Positions 17,408-25,964 of a stretch of DNA of 64,000 nt are shown here, piece by piece; position 1 is the first letter of the stretch, and every line of letters starts with the position of its first letter. The translations under genes were made by a program, and so were the position numbers. The notes under the pieces were generated by a model. The model was not told the origin of the DNA. It searched no databases and saw nothing but the letters and a program-made list of their open reading frames with translations. Source of the DNA: Paenibacillus pectinilyticus. Lineage in GTDB: Bacteria; Bacillota; Bacilli; Paenibacillales; NBRC-103111. The stretch lies in assembly GCF_001700435.1 (NCBI RefSeq), contig NZ_LYPC01000014.1, forward strand, positions 806,001 through 870,000, read 5' to 3'.

Positions 17408-18220
17408 TTACCATAGCTCGTTTTTTCGAACATAGATCCAATCTCCGACTTTCGCAATGAGGGGTTTCTGTCGTCGATCATGTTGAAACATGGCAAAGAA
17501 GGAAAAGTCAGGATGCACGTAACGGTCCGTCCGAAAGGCAGAGAGTGTACTCTCTGGTTTTCTGTGTTTATTCAGAACGGTAATTACGTCTTGCTCGGAG
17601 GCGATTCCAAGGCCGTAGCCATGTCCATAATAGTTGCCGTTTTCCATCATGACGACATTTTCACCTTTTCCCCAAGGGATGGCAGGTTCGAACTCCGGGT
17701 TTTCAAAATAAATAATATCCCCCATCACAGCTTCCTCAACCACAGTCCTGTCTATCAGGTGCAGGTTCCTGTTCGATTGTCCATCAAATAATAATAGATT
17801 CGAGAATAGCTTATCGAAATGAAGCGGCTCTATGGACTCGGCGATCGCCTTGTACAAAACGACGATGACTGCCATGGAACACTCGAAAGCATAAGAGGTG
17901 CCGTTCGTGAAAATATCCTTAATTGCCACTTGGGGGGCAACACCTCGTTTCAGTCGAAACCTTCCGTGCTCCGTAATGTGCCAGTAGGCCCGATTGCATT
18001 GCGAGTTTTTGAAATCAGCAAAATAAACACCGCTTTTACTTAGCGCCTTTGAGGATTCAGCGATTTGGTTACGCATGTAGAGCTCGAATAGCAAAGTGTC
18101 AACCGAATCATATCGATAGGCATAAGGGCTATTCTGCTTTTTATGGTAGATGGCAAGTTCTGACTCAGACAGTGTACCTTCTCCAAAGGCTAGTTTATTG
18201 GTACCTTTGATTACGATCAT
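17408..18220 (-). CDS. tgl: Protein-glutamine gamma-glutamyltransferase (spore transglutaminase)
   Basis: A 270-residue homologue of Bacillus subtilis Tgl (about 245 residues), which makes gamma-glutamyl-lysine crosslinks between spore coat proteins. The catalytic Cys is Cys114 in SYAFECSMA. Other conserved stretches are FELYMRNQIAESSKALSKSG, FADFKNSQCNRAYW and GDIIYFENPEFEPAIPWGKG. Start ATG 18220 has GGGGAGAAG upstream on the minus strand. It is followed after about 100 nt by the His-rich coat-like gene on the same strand. Expression late in the mother cell is expected from the family, but no sporulation promoter was confirmed. Confidence 0.95.
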   Translation of the reverse strand: MIVIKGTNKLAFGEGTLSESELAIYHKKQNSPYAYRYDSVDTLLFELYMRNQIAESSKALSKSGVYFADFKNSQCNRAYWHITEHGRFRLKRGVAPQVAIKDIFTNGTSYAFECSMAVIVVLYKAIAESIEPLHFDKLFSNLLLFDGQSNRNLHLIDRTVVEEAVMGDIIYFENPEFEPAIPWGKGENVVMMENGNYYGHGYGLGIASEQDVITVLNKHRKPESTLSAFRTDRYVHPDFSFFAMFQHDRRQKPLIAKVGDWIYVRKNELW

Positions 18221-18517
18221 GGACTTCTCCCCATTTTCAAAGATCGGTATGCGTGATTCACTATTTTTATGTGAGAAAAGGTGGTTATGTGCGGATTATT
18301 TCTTGCCACCCTTCGGTTATTCCATCAAAACTGAAAGAGATTTGTTCATTCACCCCCTATGTTATCCACCTATTCTCAACTATACTGAACTCAAATTTGA
18401 ATGAGCGGGCATACAACAAGACAATGAAGTGCGAGCTGCCAGGCTGATAAAAGGGGGGAGCAGTGGAGCGGAAGCTGGTGGGAGGAAGAGGAAACGTAAT
18501 ATTTCATTTTCAAATTT

Positions 18518-18531
18518 ATTAAGCGCTTACA
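18518..18531 (+). promoter_or_regulatory. cre-like catabolite repression box
   Basis: ATTAAGCGCTTACA; read on the minus strand it matches 12 of 14 positions of the CcpA box TGWAANCGNTNWCA. It lies only 18 nt before the start codon of the beta-helix gene, so a bound CcpA would block elongation or initiation. Another LacI-type regulator with a similar palindrome is possible. The rest of the 329-nt gap (18221-18549) holds no gene I can support and no clear promoter; its last part is purine-rich. Confidence 0.5.
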
Positions 18532-18549
18532 AATGAGGAGGCTATTGTC

Positions 18550-20805
18550 ATGCGTAACCTATTGGGGAAAAAGAAGAGCTTTGGCGCATTCCTAGTGTCA
18601 GCCATGATGCTAATGTCCATGGCTACGGTGATGGCACCGGCAGCCGTGTTTGCTGCGAATACTACGTATTATGTGGATTCCGTCAACGGCAGTGACTCGA
18701 ACAATGGCACAAGCACGTCGACAGCGTGGAAAACGCTGACCAAAGTAAATGCCACTACGTTTCAGCCCGGTGATCATATTTTGTTTGAAGCGGGTGACAC
18801 ATGGGTCGGTCAATTGTATCCGAAAGGTTCAGGGACCTCAGGCAGCCCGATCGTGATTGATCAGTATGGCACAGGTGCGAAGCCAAAGTTCCAAGGCCAA
18901 GGCGCCGTCAAGGATACGGTTCTTTTGTACAATCAGCAGTACTGGGAAATTCACAATCTAGATGTGAGCAACCAAGCAACGGGTTCAGTCGGGGATCTTA
19001 GAGGGGTTCATATTACAGGGGCGGACATTGGAACGCTGAATTATTTCCGTTTGGATGGATTGAGCGTTCACGATGTCACGGGAGAAGTGAATTGGATCGG
19101 CGGGGATGTTGCAGATAATGCAACGGGCATTACGTTCCAGACGGGATGGGATCGCTCGAAGCGGACTGGCGGCATCGTGTTTGACATGACGTCGAATGTA
19201 CTTGCACCAGCGGCAGCAACGGTAAAGAGTAAATTTAACGATGTGATTATATCCAATAGCTCGATTAAGAATACTTCGTTCGCGGGGATTGTCTTCAAGC
19301 AATACACGGGGGATGGATTGGATACAAACGGGAATGCTGCCGTTTCGGTCGGTTGGGGCGTGCGCAACTCATCAACGGACACGAATTGGTATCCTTTTAC
19401 CAACGTGACAATTAAGAATAACTATATTACGCAATCGGGTACAACGTTTGGTTGTAATGGGATTTATTTGACGGATACGAAAGGCGCTGTCATCGATAGC
19501 AATGTGATTGCAGCGGCAGGCACGTCAGGCATCGAAACGTATTATGCGGATGATGTCGTGATTCAGAAGAATGAGACCTTCGGTGTTGTTAAAAAAGCCG
19601 GCGGTGCCGATTATAACGGCATTGATACGGATAAAGGCACGACCAAACAAGTTGTCCAGTACAACTATATTCATGGAAATGGGGATGGCATTCTCTTGTG
19701 CCAGTTCAGTTTCGGTGACTCGATTATCCGTTACAATATCATCACGGGCAATTCCAGGTATCAAATGTATCTGCACTCCGATTCCGCAGCGAGCTCGCAA
19801 ATCTATAACAATACTATTTACAACACGAATAGTACGTATTTGATATATGGGTATGGTACGTATATTAATGCCGCTTATGCGATTCGTAATAACATTCTAG
19901 ATTCTACGCAAAGTTCTGCCGTACTGACGACAGGCGGCGGTATTTCGTATAATACGAATAGTTATTACGGAACGAGTCTGACTGTACCAGCCGGAGATGC
20001 TAACCCGAAAACAGGTGATCCGAAATTGGTGAATCCGGGTACTGGCGGTACAGGAACTGAAGCGAGCGGACCAGCACTAAGCAGCTTGAGCGGGTACCAA
20101 CTGCAAACGAGCTCCCCGCTTATTAACCAAGGAGTTACCATTGCTTCGAATGGCGGCTTGGATTTCTGGGGAGATACCTTGTACACCGATTCAGCGGATA
20201 TTGGTGCCGATGAGACGGCGGTAACTGGCGGAAGCAGTGGACCCACGTACCTTGTGAATGATACGTTTGATGCCATGACAACAGGCAGCGCACCAACGGG
20301 GTGGACGATCAGCAATGGCACAAGCCCGAATGCCATTACGGTGCAAGCTGTGCCAAGTACTACAGATAAGAGCGTACAGCTGAGCAAACCGACAGCATCA
20401 GGCAAAACGACCATGTACAAATCATTTGCAGCGACAAGTGGCACCGTGACGATTGAAGCAAGAGTGAAACGAAGCGAAACGACCACGTGGTGGTGCCTGC
20501 CGTACATCTACGACAGCACTGGTGTTGTTGCTGAATCTATTGCTCTAGATACGGGGAATATCAAAGCAAATGTGAACGGTACATGGACGACGATTCAAGC
20601 TTTTTCAGCGAATACGTGGTATGACTTGAAGGTTGTATTGAATACGAGCACAGATAAATTCGATTTTTACGTCAATGGGACGTTAATGCTATCTCAAGCA
20701 ACGATGCGAGCTGCGGTCTCTAACGTTTCCAAGATCGAATTCTATGCGGATAACACGCAAGCGGGTACAACGAATGTCGATAATGTGAAGGTGTATACGC
20801 CGTAA
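18550..20805 (+). CDS. Secreted right-handed parallel beta-helix protein
   Basis: A 751-residue exported protein. The signal peptide ends near residue 36 (APAAVFAA), and GAGGAGG precedes the ATG. The mature part starts TTYYVDSVNGSDSNNG and runs as a right-handed parallel beta-helix to about 560, with many short repeats of the VIQKNETF / NNTIYNTN type. Residues 570-751 form a jelly-roll domain (NDTFDAMTTGSAPTGW to VDNVKVYTP). This fold is typical of pectate lyases and other polysaccharide lyases or hydrolases, but no family-specific catalytic residues could be assigned. The next gene is a larger paralogue. A cre-like box suggests sugar repression, and a strong terminator follows. Confidence 0.85.
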   Translation: MRNLLGKKKSFGAFLVSAMMLMSMATVMAPAAVFAANTTYYVDSVNGSDSNNGTSTSTAWKTLTKVNATTFQPGDHILFEAGDTWVGQLYPKGSGTSGSPIVIDQYGTGAKPKFQGQGAVKDTVLLYNQQYWEIHNLDVSNQATGSVGDLRGVHITGADIGTLNYFRLDGLSVHDVTGEVNWIGGDVADNATGITFQTGWDRSKRTGGIVFDMTSNVLAPAAATVKSKFNDVIISNSSIKNTSFAGIVFKQYTGDGLDTNGNAAVSVGWGVRNSSTDTNWYPFTNVTIKNNYITQSGTTFGCNGIYLTDTKGAVIDSNVIAAAGTSGIETYYADDVVIQKNETFGVVKKAGGADYNGIDTDKGTTKQVVQYNYIHGNGDGILLCQFSFGDSIIRYNIITGNSRYQMYLHSDSAASSQIYNNTIYNTNSTYLIYGYGTYINAAYAIRNNILDSTQSSAVLTTGGGISYNTNSYYGTSLTVPAGDANPKTGDPKLVNPGTGGTGTEASGPALSSLSGYQLQTSSPLINQGVTIASNGGLDFWGDTLYTDSADIGADETAVTGGSSGPTYLVNDTFDAMTTGSAPTGWTISNGTSPNAITVQAVPSTTDKSVQLSKPTASGKTTMYKSFAATSGTVTIEARVKRSETTTWWCLPYIYDSTGVVAESIALDTGNIKANVNGTWTTIQAFSANTWYDLKVVLNTSTDKFDFYVNGTLMLSQATMRAAVSNVSKIEFYADNTQAGTTNVDNVKVYTP

Positions 20806-20810
20806 TCCTG

Positions 20811-20849
20811 AAATCCCGAATTGCTGGAAACAGCGATTTGGGATTTTTT
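20811..20849 (+). terminator. Rho-independent terminator after the first beta-helix gene
   Basis: A long stem, AAATCCCGAATTGCTG (20811-20826) with CAGCGATTTGGGATTT (20831-20846), around a GAAA loop and followed by a T-run. Confidence 0.92.
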
Positions 20850-20974
20850 CACCGCAAAGGGGAAATGAGGTTAAAAGATAGGAATAGTGAAAGAAAAACG
20901 TTCATTTGCCTACTAGTTTTATCAAGAAAAGCGATCCTATAATAGGGCATACTGATATTCAGAGGAGGTCAAAC

Positions 20975-23900
20975 ATGTTGGTTTCGAAAATAAGGTTGAA
21001 ATGGTCATCCTTGTTGCTTGCCGTTGTTCTTGTACTCAGCAGTGTAAGCGCTATTTTGCCGGTTTCTCACGTACAGGCTGCGCAAGGAACGGGGACAACC
21101 TATTATGTGGATTCACAAGGAGGCAGTGATAGTAATGATGGTAAAAGCTCCGGTGCAGCTTGGAAGTCGTTGACGATTGTCAATCAAACGACGTTTCAGC
21201 CCGGTGACCGCATCCTTTTTAAAGCGGGAAGTGAATGGAAGGGACAACAACTGTATCCGAAAGGTTCCGGAGAAAGTGGAAATCCCATTGTGATTGATAT
21301 TTATGGAGGGGCAACCCCGAAGCCGAAATTTAGCGGAGCTGCTGCTATAGATTCCGTGGTTAATTTTGAAAATCAGCAATATTGGGAAATTAATAATCTT
21401 GAAATCACGAATACGGCGGCAGGCGCACCTGCTGATCCATCGAAATTAGCAGATTTAAGGGGGATCCATGTTGCGGGAAGAGATGCAGGGGTGCTCAAGC
21501 ATTTTTATTTAAAAAACCTGTTCATCCATGATATAACCGGATGGGATTGGTGGATTGGCGGAAGTTCCGCATCGGATGTGCCAGGAAGTGGGTTTGCCCA
21601 CGGTACTGGATGGGATGCTTCTAAGCGTACAGGTGGTATTCTTTTCGAAACGTTGCAGCCTGGGGCTAACCCAGTACCGACGAAATTCGATGATGTTATC
21701 ATTGAGAATAGCGTTTTTCAGGATAACTCCTTTGGCGGCATTATTTTTAAGCAATATGAAAATGGTGTGAACTGGGCTTCCCGGGATGATGGAAAAGGTC
21801 ATTCGTCACCGTCAGATTCGCTTGGCCAGTGGTATGATCCGCAATGGGTGCCTCATACGAATATTACGATTCGTAACAATTATTTCAGCCAATATAACTC
21901 TGATTTTGCCTGTGATACGATCTATTTGACCAGTGTGCAAAATGCGCTAGTCGAGCATAATGTATCTGCTGGTGCGGGTACCAGTGCGATTGAAATGTAC
22001 TATGCCGATAATGTAACGGTGCAATACAACGAGATCTACGATACGACGGCCAAAGCGGGCGGAGCGGATTCGAATGCCATCGATCCGGATAAGGAATCGA
22101 CGAATATTCTCATTCAATATAATTACATTCATGATACAGGGGATGGCATTCTCTTATGTGGCTTCACATTCGGAACAGCAACTGTTCGATATAATATTCT
22201 CAAAGACGCAGCGCCGGCAAAACGCTTTCTGAATCCACACGGTGATAAGGGAACGCAGCTGGTGTATAACAATATTTTTTATAATACCCGAGCCGGGACG
22301 GATGTCACTTTCGTGAATTCATCGGGCGGAAGCGCCTATTTAAATGACTCCGATTATTTCGTGAAGTTGTACAATAATATTTTTTATAATGCGGCTGGCG
22401 GTGCTTTGAAAACGGTTACGATCGCTTCAGGCACCGGAACTACCTATGATAACAATGTGTATTACGGTCAAAATGTAGCTGCTCCTAACGGGGATGCGCA
22501 CGCTGTACTGGGTGATCCTAAGTTTGCAGGACCAGCTCCGACAACCAAAGGAAATGCGACAACGGGTCCAATTCTGGATATGGATGTCTTCCGTTTGCTG
22601 TCGGGATCCTCTGCCATCGGTAATGGCTTAGATGGTGTTGGGATGAATTTGAGCAATTCAACGATGACTTTTACAGATAATGGCGGCAAAGATTTTGCAG
22701 GTCAGGCTTTATATAACGGCAAGCCCGATATCGGCGCATTTGAATATTATGGCGCATTGAACAGCGGGACGGAAGCCATCACTGGCGTCGTTAAGGATGC
22801 TGGTGGCGCCTTGATTTCCGGTGCAGACGTGAGTGTGACGGTAGGCGGGACGAAGTATTCGGCTGTATCCAATACGACTGGATTCTACAGCATACTGAAT
22901 GTGCCTGTCGGAACGAATTATACCGTCACAGCGAGCAAAACTTTTTATTATGATGGGACCGTAAATAATGTCAGTGTGGTCGCTGGTGATACGACTTCTG
23001 GGGTCCATGTGACGATGATTTCAACGAATCCGACAGGAGCGATCTCCGGGACTGTGAAAGATACGTCTACGCCTAGCAGCCCACCTGTTGTAGCAGGAGC
23101 GAACGTTAGTATTAGCGATAACACGAATACTGTAGTAGCGACGGCAGTGACGGATGCATCAGGTAATTTTACCGTTTCCAATTTGGCTGCCAAATCGGGC
23201 TATTCCGTGACGGTTGCTAAACAAGGCTATCAGCCTTGGACGGTAACTACACTAACAAATGTACCGATCGCGGTTACAGCTGGCACGACAACCTCGATAG
23301 GAACCGTATACCTGTCACCAGGGAAGCCGATCTATGTGGTGAATGACAATTTTGATTCCTATAACGTAGGCAGTGCACCAACTGGATGGACGGCAACTAC
23401 AAACGTTGCTGGAGCTAGCATAGGGGTAGCGGCGAACCCGAGTGCATCGGATAAAAGTGTATGGATTTCCCAGCCTACGAAAGGATCCGGCAGTAGTCAG
23501 AAGACCGTATTGTCAAAGCCGCTTAACAACCTGAAAGGCATTGTTTCAATTGAATATGCGATTAGTAAAAGCAATACGTCTGATTATTTCACAGTACCTG
23601 CGGTGAATGGCAATAGTACGTCTAATATCGCTGTAACGGTGGGAATGGACAGTACAGGAATTCTTTATAAGGATGGCGGATCTAGCGGTGTCGCGCACGT
23701 CATTCAAGCCTATACTGTGGGCACATGGTATAATTTCAAAATTATTTTGAATACCATCACGAAAAAGTTTGACTTGTACATTAATAACGTGAAGAAATTA
23801 GATCAAGCTGCTTTCAGATTTACGGATTCAACGACAGATTACTTGACGGGTGTAGATTTTACCGCAGCCTATAATGTCACAGGCTCGGTGTATCTCAACA

Positions 23901-25894
23901 ATTTTAGAATCAGCAGCGGAATTGCCTATCCAGTGAATGATACGGACCTAACAAGTCTTACCGTTAGTCAAGGAGCGTTAACGCAAGTTGATAAAACACA
24001 TTACTATTTGAATGTGCCGAATTATGTGAATCAGCTTACGTTGACGCCAACGGCAGACAGTATTTTCGCCAAAAGCATATCGGTAAATGGCAGTCCTGTT
24101 GCCAGTGGGCAAGCATCTCAAAGCATTCCGCTTTCAGACGGAGACAATGCGATTCCTGTTGTCGTTACGGCAGAAGACGGTACAACGACAGGTACGTATA
24201 CGGTAACCGTCAATAGAACGCCGACTGAAATTGATGCAACGTTAAAAAACTTAACCGTAAGCAGCGGAACGCTCTCGCCAGCTTTCACAACGGATACGAC
24301 TAGCTACACAGTTAGTGTGCCTTATTCCGTTGATCAGCTTAACATCACGCCAGTCACCAGTGCTCCCGGCGCTACATTAATGCTGAACGATGTTGAAATA
24401 TCGAATGGTCTAGCCCGCAATGTTGCACTAGCCGAGGGTGTGAATACATTCGTGATTAACGTGAATTCCGTGGATGGCACGAATAATCAAGATTACTCAG
24501 TGACTGCGACACGGGCGCCGAATCCGAATGGTCGTTTCCAAGGTGTAGTGAAAGATACACTAGGCAACCCAGTTTCTGGAGTGGCCGTCAGTGTCACAGG
24601 TAATGGGCAAGTCTACACAAGCACAACGAACGCATTGGGCGCTTATAATTTCTCTGACATTGTACCTGGAGCTGGATATACAATTACAGCAAGCAAAACA
24701 GGATACAATGATGCGAATGTGACTGGGTTCAGTGCAGTTGCAGGTACAACGACTGCAGTAGGTGACATTCTTTTGACACTGGCATCACAACCGCCTCAAC
24801 TTACTACCGTAACTGTATCTGGTACAATTTCGGCATTAACAGCGGGGAGCACTGGATATGATGTAAGCAATCTGACTGTACGTGGTAAAGATCAATATAA
24901 TGCACAGTTTGATCTTAGCGCCATGCCTATAACATGGTCCCTTGCATCTGGCGGAGCTAGTGCAGTCCTAAGTGGCAGTATATTGACACCAATGAGTGTC
25001 GGAACAGGGACTATCACAGCTACAGTGAATGGCGTGACGAGTAATCCTGTCGGGTTTGCCATCGTAGCCGCATCTCCTACGAATACGACTTCCTATCAGT
25101 TGACGGGGCCAGCTTCCGTGGAAACGGGAGAGAGCCTTGAGCTGACGTATGGACTAACGAATGTCATCGACAGTGTGTATGCGAAATCGGTGACAGTCAA
25201 CTATGATCCTACCGTGCTCGAATACGTGAATGTGAGCCCTTTACTGAATGGATTTACCGTAATTGGCTCTTCGACAGCACCAGGTAAAGTTAAAATTATT
25301 GAAGCCAGCACGGGTTCTACTAGCCCAGTAATGGGTACTGTGAATCTGCTGTCGCTCTCCTTCCGAGCTTTGAACCCATCGGTGAGCACCAATGTGTACA
25401 TGACGGGTGTTGTCATAGGTGACCAGTACGGTAACGAACAGACGTTGAGCACTGGCACAGATCTTTGGCTTGCTGTGGTTCAGCCCGTTCAGGTAGATAA
25501 GACATCATTGTCCGCTGTTCTTGGCGAGGCAGCATCTGCTGTCGCCAATGCAAAGGAAATACAGCCCAACGGGCCGAACTTCGGCGCTTACCCAAGCAGT
25601 GCGATTGAAGCCATTCATGCAGCGATTCTAGCAGCGAATACGGTGTATGGTCAAACTTCTGCCACACAATCTCAAGTGGATGATGCCAAAAGCGCACTTT
25701 CGCTAGCGTTAACGGTCTTCCTTGCGGCGGCTAATCAGTCTGTTAGTATTGGCGATCTAGCTGTGATAGCAAGAAATTATCATGCTGCCAGCAGCGATGT
25801 GAATTGGCCATCTCTTCGCAACTATGACTTAAACAAGGATGGGAAACTGGATATCTACGACCTTGTTGCCATGGCACAACGCATCTTGAATTAA
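20975..25894 (+). CDS. Secreted modular beta-helix protein with cohesin-like and dockerin-like modules
   Basis: ATG 20975 is chosen because AGAGGAGGTC lies just upstream, giving 1,639 residues. Order: signal peptide (to about 35), beta-helix (37-590, paralogous to the preceding protein), two carboxypeptidase-regulatory-like modules (600-680, 687-785), a jelly-roll like that of the upstream gene (785-985), and two cadherin-like beta-sandwich repeats (988-1180). A third regulatory-like module (1184-1270) and an Ig-like domain (1272-1370) follow. Then come a cohesin-like domain (1374-1505), a helical linker (1510-1588) and a C-terminal dockerin-like pair (1589-1639). The second calcium loop is intact (DLNKDGKLDIYDL, Asp1618 to Asp1629); the first keeps only SIGDLAVIARNY. 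It is probably a surface polysaccharide lyase or hydrolase. The catalytic family is not assigned. Confidence 0.85.
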   Translation: MLVSKIRLKWSSLLLAVVLVLSSVSAILPVSHVQAAQGTGTTYYVDSQGGSDSNDGKSSGAAWKSLTIVNQTTFQPGDRILFKAGSEWKGQQLYPKGSGESGNPIVIDIYGGATPKPKFSGAAAIDSVVNFENQQYWEINNLEITNTAAGAPADPSKLADLRGIHVAGRDAGVLKHFYLKNLFIHDITGWDWWIGGSSASDVPGSGFAHGTGWDASKRTGGILFETLQPGANPVPTKFDDVIIENSVFQDNSFGGIIFKQYENGVNWASRDDGKGHSSPSDSLGQWYDPQWVPHTNITIRNNYFSQYNSDFACDTIYLTSVQNALVEHNVSAGAGTSAIEMYYADNVTVQYNEIYDTTAKAGGADSNAIDPDKESTNILIQYNYIHDTGDGILLCGFTFGTATVRYNILKDAAPAKRFLNPHGDKGTQLVYNNIFYNTRAGTDVTFVNSSGGSAYLNDSDYFVKLYNNIFYNAAGGALKTVTIASGTGTTYDNNVYYGQNVAAPNGDAHAVLGDPKFAGPAPTTKGNATTGPILDMDVFRLLSGSSAIGNGLDGVGMNLSNSTMTFTDNGGKDFAGQALYNGKPDIGAFEYYGALNSGTEAITGVVKDAGGALISGADVSVTVGGTKYSAVSNTTGFYSILNVPVGTNYTVTASKTFYYDGTVNNVSVVAGDTTSGVHVTMISTNPTGAISGTVKDTSTPSSPPVVAGANVSISDNTNTVVATAVTDASGNFTVSNLAAKSGYSVTVAKQGYQPWTVTTLTNVPIAVTAGTTTSIGTVYLSPGKPIYVVNDNFDSYNVGSAPTGWTATTNVAGASIGVAANPSASDKSVWISQPTKGSGSSQKTVLSKPLNNLKGIVSIEYAISKSNTSDYFTVPAVNGNSTSNIAVTVGMDSTGILYKDGGSSGVAHVIQAYTVGTWYNFKIILNTITKKFDLYINNVKKLDQAAFRFTDSTTDYLTGVDFTAAYNVTGSVYLNNFRISSGIAYPVNDTDLTSLTVSQGALTQVDKTHYYLNVPNYVNQLTLTPTADSIFAKSISVNGSPVASGQASQSIPLSDGDNAIPVVVTAEDGTTTGTYTVTVNRTPTEIDATLKNLTVSSGTLSPAFTTDTTSYTVSVPYSVDQLNITPVTSAPGATLMLNDVEISNGLARNVALAEGVNTFVINVNSVDGTNNQDYSVTATRAPNPNGRFQGVVKDTLGNPVSGVAVSVTGNGQVYTSTTNALGAYNFSDIVPGAGYTITASKTGYNDANVTGFSAVAGTTTAVGDILLTLASQPPQLTTVTVSGTISALTAGSTGYDVSNLTVRGKDQYNAQFDLSAMPITWSLASGGASAVLSGSILTPMSVGTGTITATVNGVTSNPVGFAIVAASPTNTTSYQLTGPASVETGESLELTYGLTNVIDSVYAKSVTVNYDPTVLEYVNVSPLLNGFTVIGSSTAPGKVKIIEASTGSTSPVMGTVNLLSLSFRALNPSVSTNVYMTGVVIGDQYGNEQTLSTGTDLWLAVVQPVQVDKTSLSAVLGEAASAVANAKEIQPNGPNFGAYPSSAIEAIHAAILAANTVYGQTSATQSQVDDAKSALSLALTVFLAAANQSVSIGDLAVIARNYHAASSDVNWPSLRNYDLNKDGKLDIYDLVAMAQRILN

Positions 25895-25903
25895 TACTTG
25901 CCT

Positions 25904-25940
25904 ACGGATGGGGGAAACCGCCAGGTTTCCTGCCATCCGT
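25904..25940 (+). other. Intercistronic stem-loop without T-tract
   Basis: ACGGATGG (25904-25911) pairs with CCATCCGT (25933-25940), with an inner stem GGAAACC (25913-25919) and GGTTTCC (25924-25930). No T-run follows, so it is more likely an RNA-stabilising or processing hairpin between two co-transcribed genes than a terminator. Confidence 0.6.
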
Positions 25941-25964
25941 TGATGCATAAACGGAGGATTTCAC

